64,000 nt of DNA from Niastella soli (lineage in GTDB: Bacteria; Bacteroidota; Bacteroidia; Chitinophagales; Chitinophagaceae), in the NCBI RefSeq assembly GCF_017742245.1, contig NZ_JAGHKO010000004.1, positions 744,001-808,000 of the forward strand, written 5' to 3'. Position numbers and translations under genes: made by a program. Under the pieces are notes generated by a model. The model saw only the letters and a program-made list of their open reading frames with translations, had not been told where the DNA came from and did no database searches. Each line of letters begins with the position of its first letter. Position 1 is the first letter of the stretch. Shown in pieces: positions 27,442 through 36,835 of this stretch.

Positions 27442-30400
27442 ATGAAAAAAATTGTATCTCACATTGCTTTACTGTTGGCCTGTCTGGCGCCGTTTTCCCT
27501 GTTGGCGCAAAGCGATGGGCTGCCAAGGGGCGCCAACAACATGCCCTATACCCGTTATGAGGCTGAAAACGGCAGCTTAGGCGGCAGCGCTTCCTTACAA
27601 TCATCTCCACAGTTCATTCAAACAGACATTGCGTCGGAGGCTTCCAATCAAAAATATGTAAGCCTGCCGGCCAACGGTTCGTATGTACAATGGAAAACCA
27701 GTGCCGCCGCCCGGGGGGTAAATCTTCGTTTTACCATGCCCGATAACAGTTCCGGCACCGGCCAGACCGGGTCCCTAAACCTGTATGTAAACAACACGCT
27801 GGTAAAGACCATTGATCTTAGCTCTTATTGGGCTTATCAGTACTTTGATGTGGGTGGTGAAGGCGATCCGTACCAAACACCCCGTACCAAAACATTTATG
27901 CGGTTTGATGAAGTGCATTTTACTGTTACCAACACGATCAATGCCGGTGACACCATTAAAATTCAAAAAACAAATGGCGATGGCCTTACGTATGGAGTTG
28001 ATTTTATTGAACTGGAACCCGTGCCTGCTGCCATTGGCCTGCCTGCCAATTATTTGAGTGTAACAGATTATGGCGCGGTGGCCAACGATGCCAATGATGA
28101 TTACGCGGCCTTTAATGCCTGTATTGCAGCCGCCAAAACACAGGCAAAAAATGTATACATCCCAGCCGGTCGCTTTTTATTAAGCGACAAATTACTATTG
28201 ACTGTGACCAATATGAAAATAACCGGTGCAGGCGTCTGGTATACCCAGGTATATTTCTCCACCGATAAACAGTTTTATGGTGGTATAATGGGTCGCAGCA
28301 GCGGCGTGGAAATTTCCAATTTCACCCTGGGCACCGCCAATAATGACCGGTTAAAGTATGATGAACCCAATCCGCGTGACGGACAGAAATACAAAATTTA
28401 CAAGGGTTTTATGGGCACTTATGGCAATGGTTCGAGTATCCATGATATTTGGGTAGAACATTTTGAATGCGGTTTCTGGATCGGTGGCTATGATGCCCCC
28501 TACCCTGTTGATGTTACCCGCAACCTGACCATTTCCAACTGCCGGATCAGAAACAATTACGCAGATGGCGTTAACTTCTGTATTGGCACCTCCAGCTCTA
28601 CGGTAACCCAATGCAGCCTGCGCAATAATGGTGATGATGCGCTGGCCATGTGGCCGGCCAGCGATGTACAGGGCTCCGTACAGGAACGCAACAATACGTT
28701 CAGCAATAATACCATCGAAAATAACTGGCGGGCCGGTAGCATTGCCATTTTTGGTGGTACCGGTCACCAGGTGCATCATAATTACATAAAAGATGGCGTG
28801 GCGGGTTCTGGCATTCGATTTACCAATGACTTCGCTGGTTTTGGTTTTGAATATCCCGGTGATGTTACTCATTTTTATGAGAACACCATCGAAAACTGCG
28901 GTACCAGTTACGATCTGTGGAATCAGATGCGGGGCGCTATAGAGTTTTTTGCGGGCTCGGGTATCTTTAACATGCAGTTTGGTAATACCACTGTCCTTAA
29001 TTCACAACGCGACGCCATTCGTATCAGTGGCAGCAACCTGCATCATATAGTATTCACCAACACCACCATCAATGGAACGGGTAAAGACCCCGTAACCCGG
29101 GACATCCCCGCTGACGTGTATGGCGGTTTTGGCATTTATTGCGATGCCAATTCGCAGGGTATGACGTTTAACAACCTCTCGGTCACCGATGCGGAATCAG
29201 GCACCTACATAAACAGAAACCCTTCTTTTCAACTTGTTTTTCAAAATGTAAATGTGCCGGTTACCAGTGTAAGTATTAGTCCGGCCGGAGATACCACCCT
29301 GGCACTGAACCAGTCGGTCCAATTGACACCGGTGATTGTACCAGCCGATGCCAACAATAAAACAGTAAGCTGGAGCAGCAGCAACCCTTCCGTTGTTACA
29401 GTTGATGCATCGGGTAAGATCACCGCAGTGGGCACCGGCTCGGCCATTATTACCGTAACAACGGCCGACGGTAATAAGACTGCAACCAAAAACATAACCG
29501 TCAGTCCGGCCGTAAATATAAAAGCTACAGACGAAACAGCCGGGGAAGGCGGCAATACGGGTTCCTTTACCATCAGCACGGCCGGCATTACCCAGGCAGC
29601 CACCATACACTATGCAGTTAGTGGCACTGCCACATCGGGAGATTATACTGCCAGTCCGGCCCTGAGCGGAACGGTTACCCTTACGCCCACGCAGCTTTCA
29701 CAAACCATTACCATTAGTCCGGTTGATGATTCGCAATTTGAAGGTGCTGAAACGGTCAGAATAACTTTGTTACCTGGTACCGGTTATAAGCTGGGCCCTG
29801 ATACGGTGGCCGTTATTACTATTGCTGATAACGACAACCCGCCCTGTACCGCCCCGGTTATTGGACTGGTAAATGGAACGCCCCCCGTGATAGATCAAAA
29901 TATAGAAGCAGCCTGGGCATCGGCACCGGCTACCAACATCAACCAGATAGTATTGGGTAGCCGGCCGGCAGATTATAGTGGAAAATGGCGGGCTTTATAT
30001 GATAACAATAATCTGTACCTGCTGGTTGAAATAAACGACGCCACCCGGCTTAATGATTCAGGTCCCAGCTGGTGGGAAGACGATGTAGTGGAAATATTCA
30101 TCGATGGCAATAACAGCAAGGGCAGCAGTTACGATGGATTGAATGATTTTCAGTTTGGCTTTAGATGGAACGACAATACCGTACATACCGGTGGCAATTC
30201 AGTAGCCAATACAACGGGGATCAATTTCAGGATGTATGCAACCGGTACTGGTTATACCACTGAAATTGCCATTCCCTGGACCACCATTGGCGCCACACCG
30301 GCCATAGGCAAAGCCCTAGGCCTCGATATACAGATTGACGATGATGATAATGGCGGCTCCCGCGATGCGCAAACAACCACCTTTTCCACTAATACCACCG

Positions 30401-31593
30401 CTTTCCAAAATCCCTCGGTATTTGGCACCGTATACATGACCAGTTGTAACGGAAATGTGAATCAGCCACCCGTTGCCAATGCAGGCGCCGACACCACGTT
30501 AAGTGCGGGCACAACCAGTTTCACCCTGCATGGAACAGGCACCGACCCTGAAGGCAATGCGGTAACTTATAGCTGGACACAGGTTAGCGGCCCAACTGTT
30601 ACCATTTCCAATGCCAATACGGCCAACCCGGCCCTCTCAGGACTGACAACCGGTAATACGTATGTATTTCAGTTAACAGTAAGCGATGGCGTTTTAACGG
30701 CTACTGACAATGTAGCTGTAGGGGTGCTTTCTTCGGCGAATGTGGTACATGGTTACCCAGCCGCGGGCACTATCACCATCGATGGGGTACTATCAGAGGC
30801 GGCCTGGCAACTAAATAACAATGCCACCAAAAACGTGATCGGCACGGCCAATAACAACGTGACCTTTGGGGTGTTATGGGATAATAATAACCTGTACATC
30901 GCAGCCAGGGTGCTGGACAATACACTTAACAACGATTCGCCCGATCCCTGGAACAATGACGCTATTGAAATATTTATAGATGCCAACAACAATAAGCTCA
31001 CTAACTATGATGGTTTAGACAATCAGTTTATAAAAGCCTGGAACAATAGCTCGCTGTTTACTAAACTGAGTGTTAGTGGGGTGCAACATGCGTGGGCAGC
31101 CGTTAGTGGTGGCTATGCGATCGAGCTCAGTATTCCCTGGTCGCAATTGGGTATTACGCCGGCAGCCGGTAAGCAAATTGGTTTCGATATTGCAAATGAC
31201 GATGACGACAATGGCGGGGACCGGGATGCCCAGGCGGTATGGATGGGCACCATCAACAATTACCAGAACACCTCGGCTTTTGGTACCCTGGTGATCGAAA
31301 ACACAGCCGCTACCCTCCTGAGCAACTTGAATGTGCAAAATATGCGCATAGCCACTGAGGGTAACCTGCAGGTGTTGCCCAACCCGGTTAGCAATGGCAA
31401 CGCCACCGCTATTATTTCAGGGGGCAGTGAAACCGGCATAGTCAGGGTCTTCGATCTGGCTGGCCACCTGGTTTATATCACCAAAGGTCAGGGACGCATT
31501 CCGCTGTACCTGCAAACACTGCCTAAAGGATTGTATCTGGTAAGGTTTGAATCAGGCGTGCGGTTGATCAATAAACGAATATTGATAAAATAA
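27442..31593 (+). CDS. GH87 alpha-1,3-glucanase (mutanase-like), multidomain, T9SS-secreted
   Basis: 1383 residues from ATG 27442, which opens a signal peptide (to about residue 23). Order: CBM35/CBM6-like module (33-193, YEAENGS), right-handed beta-helix of GH87 type (200-620), Big_2 Ig domain (about 625-705), Calx-beta (705-815), CBM9-like module, PKD domain (QPPVANAGADTTLS), second CBM9-like module, and a C-terminal T9SS type A tail (VLPNPVSNG to the end). Catalytic aspartates fit GH87: Asp375 (NNYADGVNF) and the pair Asp398-Asp399 (RNNGDDALAMW). GH87 enzymes endo-cleave alpha-1,3-glucan (mutan, nigeran-type). It would be released or anchored at the surface and feed the SusC/SusD transporter. 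A beta-helix of another family is the alternative. Confidence 0.85.
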   Translation: MKKIVSHIALLLACLAPFSLLAQSDGLPRGANNMPYTRYEAENGSLGGSASLQSSPQFIQTDIASEASNQKYVSLPANGSYVQWKTSAAARGVNLRFTMPDNSSGTGQTGSLNLYVNNTLVKTIDLSSYWAYQYFDVGGEGDPYQTPRTKTFMRFDEVHFTVTNTINAGDTIKIQKTNGDGLTYGVDFIELEPVPAAIGLPANYLSVTDYGAVANDANDDYAAFNACIAAAKTQAKNVYIPAGRFLLSDKLLLTVTNMKITGAGVWYTQVYFSTDKQFYGGIMGRSSGVEISNFTLGTANNDRLKYDEPNPRDGQKYKIYKGFMGTYGNGSSIHDIWVEHFECGFWIGGYDAPYPVDVTRNLTISNCRIRNNYADGVNFCIGTSSSTVTQCSLRNNGDDALAMWPASDVQGSVQERNNTFSNNTIENNWRAGSIAIFGGTGHQVHHNYIKDGVAGSGIRFTNDFAGFGFEYPGDVTHFYENTIENCGTSYDLWNQMRGAIEFFAGSGIFNMQFGNTTVLNSQRDAIRISGSNLHHIVFTNTTINGTGKDPVTRDIPADVYGGFGIYCDANSQGMTFNNLSVTDAESGTYINRNPSFQLVFQNVNVPVTSVSISPAGDTTLALNQSVQLTPVIVPADANNKTVSWSSSNPSVVTVDASGKITAVGTGSAIITVTTADGNKTATKNITVSPAVNIKATDETAGEGGNTGSFTISTAGITQAATIHYAVSGTATSGDYTASPALSGTVTLTPTQLSQTITISPVDDSQFEGAETVRITLLPGTGYKLGPDTVAVITIADNDNPPCTAPVIGLVNGTPPVIDQNIEAAWASAPATNINQIVLGSRPADYSGKWRALYDNNNLYLLVEINDATRLNDSGPSWWEDDVVEIFIDGNNSKGSSYDGLNDFQFGFRWNDNTVHTGGNSVANTTGINFRMYATGTGYTTEIAIPWTTIGATPAIGKALGLDIQIDDDDNGGSRDAQTTTFSTNTTAFQNPSVFGTVYMTSCNGNVNQPPVANAGADTTLSAGTTSFTLHGTGTDPEGNAVTYSWTQVSGPTVTISNANTANPALSGLTTGNTYVFQLTVSDGVLTATDNVAVGVLSSANVVHGYPAAGTITIDGVLSEAAWQLNNNATKNVIGTANNNVTFGVLWDNNNLYIAARVLDNTLNNDSPDPWNNDAIEIFIDANNNKLTNYDGLDNQFIKAWNNSSLFTKLSVSGVQHAWAAVSGGYAIELSIPWSQLGITPAAGKQIGFDIANDDDDNGGDRDAQAVWMGTINNYQNTSAFGTLVIENTAATLLSNLNVQNMRIATEGNLQVLPNPVSNGNATAIISGGSETGIVRVFDLAGHLVYITKGQGRIPLYLQTLPKGLYLVRFESGVRLINKRILIK

Positions 31594-31618
31594 GTATAAA
31601 TAACCGCTTTACATGGTA

Positions 31619-31650
31619 ACTGCGTCCCGGTATACCGGGACGCAGTTTTA
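31619..31650. terminator. Terminator between convergent genes
   Basis: ACTGCGTCCCGG pairs perfectly with CCGGGACGCAGT around a TATA loop, followed by a T-rich run. It ends the GH87 transcript; on the other strand it sits at the stop of the phosphatase gene. Confidence 0.85.
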
Positions 31651-32664
31651 TTATTGGTGTTTTGCGTTGTTTAATGCTCCCTTTAATGCCGTTACTTTAT
31701 TAGGCGTATTCAAACTTTTTTGCAAATCCTCCAGGGTGAGATTGTTTGCTCTGCTTTTGAAGAGAAAAGTTTTGAACAGGTGTTTGTTTGCTTCCACACT
31801 AAAATTTCCCTGGTGTGTTGCAAACAGCTCATTGGTAAAGTTTTCAATTTGGGCTTTGATAGGCACATAGGAATTCACCAACTCGTTTTTCCAATTCCTG
31901 ATGTCATTCAAATAATTTACTATTTCAGCATCCTCAATATAAGCCAGTTTTTCAAGCTGTTTATCTATATCGGCAAAAGTCATTTCCTGCCAGTTCTTAG
32001 CCTTTAAAACGGGGATTTGCCAGGTCCTTTGTTGTTCTTTCCAGTAATCAGCTTTCGCCTTTACCTGGTGGATGATAAAACCTGGCAATTCAATGGCTGT
32101 TAAATAATCACCATGACAGGCACCGGTATCAATCCCATAGGTGTTATTGAATATTGCAGGCTTTTCCCCTACTACCTGATGTCCGTAAATGATTGGCTTT
32201 GTACCCTTGTAAAATGCTGTCCAGGAACTGCCCTCGGGATATTTCTTTTCCAGGTATCTGTCTCCTGCAGTAGCGCCACACAACACTTCCTGTTTTTGTT
32301 TTGCAAGTTCCGTGTCGTGTTCAAAAAAGGCGTGAATTATAATTGCCTCCTCGGTTTCATAAAAATAGTCAAGTCCATCTAACCACTTCAAAAATCCCTC
32401 ATACTCGCTGCCAAACTGCACTTTTACTATTTCCTGGGCATAACTTAAGACATTGTTCTGGTGTTTTCTTTCATGATTGCCCATTAAAACCACGCTATTG
32501 GGCCGGTTCAAAAAGAATTCATACACTTCCTTTGATTTATTTCCCCGGTCAACAATATCGCCCAGGGAAATAAGCATATCCTCAGCCGTTAACCCAACTT
32601 TTTCTATTAACTCCATCAATTCATCATAACAACCATGGATATCTCCAACAATAAATTTTCTCAT
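31651..32664 (-). CDS. PPP-type metallophosphoesterase
   Basis: 337 residues. The first 200 show the PPP/Ap4A phosphatase motifs in order: VGDIHGC (residues 6-12), SLGDIVDRG, LMGNHE and, later, IIYGHQVVG. These bind the dinuclear metal centre and the phosphate. The family includes bacterial Ser/Thr phosphatases and symmetrical Ap4A hydrolases; which substrate is used cannot be told. The C-terminal 120 residues are an extra helical region. It is a single gene facing the GH87 gene, with a 143-bp spacer upstream that it shares with the WG-repeat gene. Confidence 0.85.
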   Translation of the reverse strand: MRKFIVGDIHGCYDELMELIEKVGLTAEDMLISLGDIVDRGNKSKEVYEFFLNRPNSVVLMGNHERKHQNNVLSYAQEIVKVQFGSEYEGFLKWLDGLDYFYETEEAIIIHAFFEHDTELAKQKQEVLCGATAGDRYLEKKYPEGSSWTAFYKGTKPIIYGHQVVGEKPAIFNNTYGIDTGACHGDYLTAIELPGFIIHQVKAKADYWKEQQRTWQIPVLKAKNWQEMTFADIDKQLEKLAYIEDAEIVNYLNDIRNWKNELVNSYVPIKAQIENFTNELFATHQGNFSVEANKHLFKTFLFKSRANNLTLEDLQKSLNTPNKVTALKGALNNAKHQ

Positions 32665-32781
32665 AGGATTTCTACCAGTTTGCAGCAGCCAAGATAGAAA
32701 TTTTACTCAACAATCCATAGGAGCCGATTTGTGCCAGTAGTTCAATAAATACCCGGGACTTTTATTTATGAGGCAGATTTA

Positions 32782-32789
32782 TATCTTTG
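32782..32789 (+). promoter_or_regulatory. -7 promoter box for the WG-repeat gene
   Basis: TATCTTTG matches the TAnnTTTG consensus and lies 18 bases before the chosen ATG. A clear -33 box is not visible, so the call rests on one motif. Confidence 0.35.
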
Positions 32790-32807
32790 CAGCTGCAAAT
32801 CCTTATT

Positions 32808-34058
32808 ATGAAAAACTTCGGTTATCTGTGCCTGCTGCTGTTTTCGCTTCAAAGTATTGGCCAATCCCATACTTATCAACCCCCGCTCACTTTTTATCCG
32901 TATTCCGACGGTCATCTTTGGGGCATAACCAATGCTAACCGGGAAGTACTTATGCCACCCCAATTCGATATCCCTGCTTTTTTTGTTGGCAGTTATCCCT
33001 TTGCCATTGCCATGAAAAATAAAAAATATGGCACCATCACCCGCGATTATAAAGAACTCACCCCCTTTTCCTACGATAAGATCGAGACACTATCAAGCCC
33101 TTTTGGTTACGGAATGGTTAAAGGGAAATATATCCTGCTCAATCTTAACACGGGCAAGGTGATTTCTTCCAGCGCTTTTGACTCTATAGAGAATTATTGC
33201 TACTGTAAAGAAAAACTGTTTGTTGTAGATAAAGGCGGAAAGAAGATCTTGTATAGTACCCTTACCGACAAACAATGGAACAAAAACACTTTTGAGCAGG
33301 TTGAATTCGCAGAAACGGACAACGGCCACAGCGCCCTTGTAAAAACCGGTGGTAAATTCGGGTTGATCGATACAAAGACCAATGCCTGGTTAATTCCCGC
33401 CAAATACGACCAGTTAAAAGGGGCCTGGCACAATGACAAGAGAATTTTTATAGGGATTGAAAATGGGAAGACCGCCTGCTTTGATCGCAACGGTAAAGCC
33501 ATACAAGTAGAAAATCCCAATGCAGAGGAATCTTACTCCGGAGGAATGGGAGTCGTAGAGGCAAAACGAGAAAAGCCTAACATGGAAGGAAAGTTAGATC
33601 TGTATATTCACAACCTGGGTAATAATAACTGGAAAGTGAATCTGGAGATCCACAAAGCCGGTAACGTAGAGGTATTTCAATCAGCAAGCCTGCAAGGTTA
33701 CACGGCCTTAGAAAAAATTCTTTACGACAGCAAGGACTACAAACAGCCTGCTATCATTAAAGCGGTAAAGGAGGGCAAAACCGGTCTTATTGGCCTTAAA
33801 GGCCAAATACTTGTCTCCTTTCAATATGATAATATCGAGTTCCTGGATCTTGAGGATCACTGGTTTTTAAAAACCACGTTAAACAACAAAGAGGGCCTTT
33901 TGAAAATGAACTGTGTTGAGCTCATGAAGCCCGTATTTAAGCATGTGCTTGGAATAGATTTTAATGTAGAGGCCCTGTTTGTGGAAATGCCCAACGGTCA
34001 GCGGGGATATATGGACGAACAAACAGGCAAAATTTATATTCCCGGTATAGAAGATTGA
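32808..34058 (+). CDS. Exported WG-repeat protein
   Basis: 416 residues. ATG at 32808 opens a signal peptide (MKNFGYLCLLLFSLQSIGQS); an upstream in-frame TTG is rejected. At least five WG-type repeats are present, such as HLWGITNANREVLMPPQFD, KYGTITRDYKEL, KFGLIDTKTNAWLIPAKYD and KTGLIGLKGQILVSFQYDNI. WG repeats form beta-propeller-like or beta-sheet scaffolds of unknown ligand, common in Bacteroidota. The divergent phosphatase gene shares its upstream spacer. Function cannot be named. Confidence 0.82.
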   Translation: MKNFGYLCLLLFSLQSIGQSHTYQPPLTFYPYSDGHLWGITNANREVLMPPQFDIPAFFVGSYPFAIAMKNKKYGTITRDYKELTPFSYDKIETLSSPFGYGMVKGKYILLNLNTGKVISSSAFDSIENYCYCKEKLFVVDKGGKKILYSTLTDKQWNKNTFEQVEFAETDNGHSALVKTGGKFGLIDTKTNAWLIPAKYDQLKGAWHNDKRIFIGIENGKTACFDRNGKAIQVENPNAEESYSGGMGVVEAKREKPNMEGKLDLYIHNLGNNNWKVNLEIHKAGNVEVFQSASLQGYTALEKILYDSKDYKQPAIIKAVKEGKTGLIGLKGQILVSFQYDNIEFLDLEDHWFLKTTLNNKEGLLKMNCVELMKPVFKHVLGIDFNVEALFVEMPNGQRGYMDEQTGKIYIPGIED

Positions 34059-34070
34059 TCGGCTTTCGTT

Positions 34071-34532
34071 TTATCTATCCTCGCGCTCGTACCTGCCCAT
34101 AATGGTGCCTTCGGCGAGGATATGTGATTTCATGGCCTGTACTAAATTTTCTTTTGATTCCCCATGCATGAGGCCCAGTTCCCGGTCCAGGGCATATACA
34201 TGGAAATAATAACGATGGGAGCCATTGGGCGGGCAAGCCGGATGATAGCCGGATTTGCCTGCTGAGTTATTACCCGAAATACCGGGGTTTGAATGTTCAT
34301 TGATCGTAGTGTTGGGTCTTATATTCCACACGATCCAGTGATCGTACGTGCCGCCGGGCGCATCAGGATCTTCCACTATAAGGGCAAGCGTTTGGGTGCC
34401 TTCTGGTATATTATTGATCTTCAATGGCGGATTTATGCCTTCTCCGTCGCAGGTATATTTGGCAGGAAGCTCACCATCTGCTTTAAAGGCTGGGCTTGAC
34501 ACCTCAAGCTGCCTGATCCCTGTTGTTGCCAT
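34071..34532 (-). CDS. YbhB/YbcL (PEBP) family protein
   Basis: 153 residues from ATG at 34532 (MATTGIRQLEVSS). A longer reading would run 90 bases further upstream into the end of the neighbouring membrane-protein gene, so it is rejected. PEBP hallmarks are present: CDGEGINPPL, IVEDPDAPGGTYDHWIVWNI and the GYHPACPPNGSHRYYFHVYA segment. These form the ligand pocket. The bacterial members are related to Raf kinase inhibitor protein, but their physiological role is not settled. No signal peptide is seen, so cytoplasmic. It lies 29 bases after the upstream membrane gene on the same strand. Confidence 0.9.
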   Translation of the reverse strand: MATTGIRQLEVSSPAFKADGELPAKYTCDGEGINPPLKINNIPEGTQTLALIVEDPDAPGGTYDHWIVWNIRPNTTINEHSNPGISGNNSAGKSGYHPACPPNGSHRYYFHVYALDRELGLMHGESKENLVQAMKSHILAEGTIMGRYEREDR

Positions 34533-34561
34533 AATATTAGTTTCCCTAAACGCATCAATTT

Positions 34562-35296
34562 TTATACCGGCATATAGTACAGCGCTTCGGGTGCAAGCCG
34601 AAGAACTGGTTGACAATAACATAAGCCCGATTGTCTGTTGCGATCTGCCTGGATGATCACTGGTGGCTGCCTTTCTATTACAGTACTTTTTGTCTGTTGT
34701 CTCCCTTGCAGTCGTCGTTCCTGCAACATTCGTTCATAAGGCGTCATCCGTTGTTCGCGGGTAAGTCCCTCCACAGGTGCTTTTCTTATTTTTCGAAGAA
34801 AGATAAACAGTCCGATCATAAAGCATACAAATACGATCAGGCTTCCCCGTAAATTGATGGTCTCATAACCGGGGTATGGAAGATGGATATCTGCATTTAT
34901 CCCAAATGAGTTAATGCCCGTTATTACCTGTGTGGTGAGATGGTCTTTCACCAGGTAATAGATCCATCCGCCGGTTAACACACAACACAATAAAACAAAC
35001 AATCCGGTAAAAGCCGCTCTTACCCGTTGCAGCAGATGCCGCCTCGACGGAGAAAACAGGATCACGATGGGATAAATAAGAAAAAAGAGCGCTGGCGCCA
35101 CGATCATGTCTATGTCAAGCGGCAGCCGCACAGGGATATCCAGAAATACAAGACTGGGATTGATTTGAACACGCCCGGCAATGGCAGGAAATTGTTTGGC
35201 CACGTATAGCTGGCCGGGAATAATGCAAAGAGCAAGTATTACCAGTACAATGGCAACTGTGGGAAACGACCGTTGCTTCCCTTGAAGAACATCCAT
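34562..35296 (-). CDS. Four-helix membrane protein of unknown function
   Basis: 244 residues. Hydrophobic helices lie near 11-33, 64-81, 93-116 and 150-167. The loop between helices 3 and 4 holds a predicted beta-strand region (FGINADIHLPYPGYET). The last 70 residues form a basic, Gln-rich cytoplasmic tail (EGLTREQRMTPYERMLQERR) ending in a Cys-containing segment. No family is recognised. It precedes the PEBP gene on the same strand by 29 bases. Confidence 0.65.
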   Translation of the reverse strand: MDVLQGKQRSFPTVAIVLVILALCIIPGQLYVAKQFPAIAGRVQINPSLVFLDIPVRLPLDIDMIVAPALFFLIYPIVILFSPSRRHLLQRVRAAFTGLFVLLCCVLTGGWIYYLVKDHLTTQVITGINSFGINADIHLPYPGYETINLRGSLIVFVCFMIGLFIFLRKIRKAPVEGLTREQRMTPYERMLQERRLQGRQQTKSTVIERQPPVIIQADRNRQSGLCYCQPVLRLAPEALYYMPV

Positions 35297-35494
35297 AAAA
35301 TAATTTTTAACAAAATGAATAGGCGACTCGGTTGGCTAAAAAGGTCTTTATGAATATTACCAGGGTACAGTACACAGCATCATGCAACGTGAAGTAAACA
35401 CAAGTTCTATGCCCCAAATTTTTAATGATCTGACTTAAGAAACTATTATGAATTTCTTTACAATCATTAATTTCGATGCAAAGGAATCTCTATA

Positions 35495-36271
35495 ATGAAA
35501 ATAGCTACCTATAACGTAAACGGGATCAATGGGCGGTTGCCTGTGTTATTACGCTGGTTACAGGAAAGTTCGCCAGATGTGGTTTGCTTGCAGGAACTGA
35601 AAGCACCGCAGGAGAAGTTCCCCGAAAAAGCCATCTCAGACCTGGGCTATCATGCCATCTGGCATGGGCAAAAAAGCTGGAATGGGGTTGCCATTTTATC
35701 GAAGTATGGTCTGCCTGTAGAAACGCAAAGAGGTCTTCCCGGCGACCCCGAGGACGTACACAGCCGTTATATTGAAGCTACTGTTAATGACCTCACCATT
35801 GGGTGCCTGTATTTGCCCAATGGCAACCCGGCCCCGGGCCCCAAATTTGATTATAAACTGGCCTGGTTTGAACGCCTCACTGTGTATGCTGCCGGACTAT
35901 TAAAATCAAAAAAACCGGTTATCCTAACCGGAGATTACAATGTAATGCCAACGGAAAAAGACGTTTATAAACCCGAACGATGGGTGAACGATGCCCTTTT
36001 CAGACCCGAAACCCGGGCGGCATTTAAAAAACTGGTTGAACAGGGTTGGACCGACGCCATCAGAAAGCTGTATCCTGACGAAACCATTTATACTTTTTGG
36101 GATTATTTCAGAAATGCTTACGGGCGGAATGCCGGGCTGCGCATTGATCATTTCTTATTGAACCCGGCCATAGAAAAACAATTACTGGCCGCAGGTGTTG
36201 ACCGGGACGTACGTGGCTGGGAAAAAACAAGCGACCATGCACCGGTATGGATCGAGCTCAAAGACCATTGA
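35495..36271 (+). CDS. xth: Exodeoxyribonuclease III
   Basis: 258 residues, the usual length of ExoA/XthA enzymes. Family motifs are present: ATYNVNGINGRL (Asn7), LQELKAPQEKFP (Glu34), the Tyr/Asp region, LTGDYNVMPTEKDV, GLRIDHFLLN and the terminal SDHAPVWIEL (Asp-His pair). The enzyme removes nucleotides 3' to 5' from duplex DNA and cuts at abasic sites during base excision repair. It acts in the cytoplasm. It is transcribed alone, with about 200 bp upstream. Start ATG 35495 begins directly with the catalytic domain. Confidence 0.94.
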   Translation: MKIATYNVNGINGRLPVLLRWLQESSPDVVCLQELKAPQEKFPEKAISDLGYHAIWHGQKSWNGVAILSKYGLPVETQRGLPGDPEDVHSRYIEATVNDLTIGCLYLPNGNPAPGPKFDYKLAWFERLTVYAAGLLKSKKPVILTGDYNVMPTEKDVYKPERWVNDALFRPETRAAFKKLVEQGWTDAIRKLYPDETIYTFWDYFRNAYGRNAGLRIDHFLLNPAIEKQLLAAGVDRDVRGWEKTSDHAPVWIELKDH

Positions 36272-36465
36272 AAAGCTGGATAAGCAATTCAATTATGCGA
36301 TATTAGTTGTTGCCTTCATAGGAAACATTTGTCTGCTTTCCCAGGGCAACTTAATAACTTTAGTTGTACCTTAACACTCCAATTCCAACAACTTTACCTG
36401 TTTCCTTAATAGATCCGCACAGTCTGGACCCACCTGACAATTCCGTTTTCTTCATCTTAAAAAAC

Positions 36466-36471
36466 AGGAGG
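36466..36471 (+). promoter_or_regulatory. Strong Shine-Dalgarno AGGAGG
   Basis: A consensus AGGAGG ends 4 bases before the ATG of the monooxygenase gene. Such sites are rare in Bacteroidota, where initiation often relies on AT-rich, unstructured leaders, so this one fixes the start with unusual confidence. Confidence 0.6.
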
Positions 36472-36475
36472 ATTT

Positions 36476-36781
36476 ATGATTGTCCGACTCACCTACATCA
36501 CTTTTTTACCAGAAAATGTAGATCAGGCCAAAAGGGTTTACCGCGATCAGGTTGTACCTGTTGTAAAAGTTCAAAAAGGTAATCTTGATTGCAGATTACT
36601 GGAGCCCATGGACAATTCGAATGAGTATATTTCAATGACAACCTGGGAAACAAAAGATGATGCCGATGCGTATCACACCAGCGGCACGTATAAAGAGCTT
36701 GTAGACAAAGTAAGAAAAGACTTTGCTAAAAACCCGACATTGAGAGTATACACAACTGAAAGCATTCTTGAACATGCCTAA
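36476..36781 (+). CDS. ABM-type quinol monooxygenase/stress-response barrel protein
   Basis: 101 residues of a single dimeric alpha-beta barrel domain: the strand MIVRLTYITFLPENV, helix DQAKRVYRDQVVPVVK, strand GNLDCRLLEPMDNSNEYIS and WETKDDADAYHTSGTYKELV. This is the ABM fold used by YgiN-like quinol monooxygenases. Whether it acts on quinols is unproven, and catalytic identity in this family is loose. It stands alone between xth and a convergent pirin gene and ends in a hairpin terminator. Confidence 0.72.
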   Translation: MIVRLTYITFLPENVDQAKRVYRDQVVPVVKVQKGNLDCRLLEPMDNSNEYISMTTWETKDDADAYHTSGTYKELVDKVRKDFAKNPTLRVYTTESILEHA

Positions 36782-36795
36782 CCAGCCATCAATAT

Positions 36796-36819
36796 AAAAG
36801 GGCCTTTACAGGCCCTTTT
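36796..36819. terminator. Terminator between convergent genes
   Basis: AAAAGGGCC pairs with GGCCCTTTT around a six-base loop. The run of T on each strand makes it bidirectional for the monooxygenase and the pirin gene. Confidence 0.85.
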
Positions 36820-36835
36820 ATATTGAGTTACTTAT

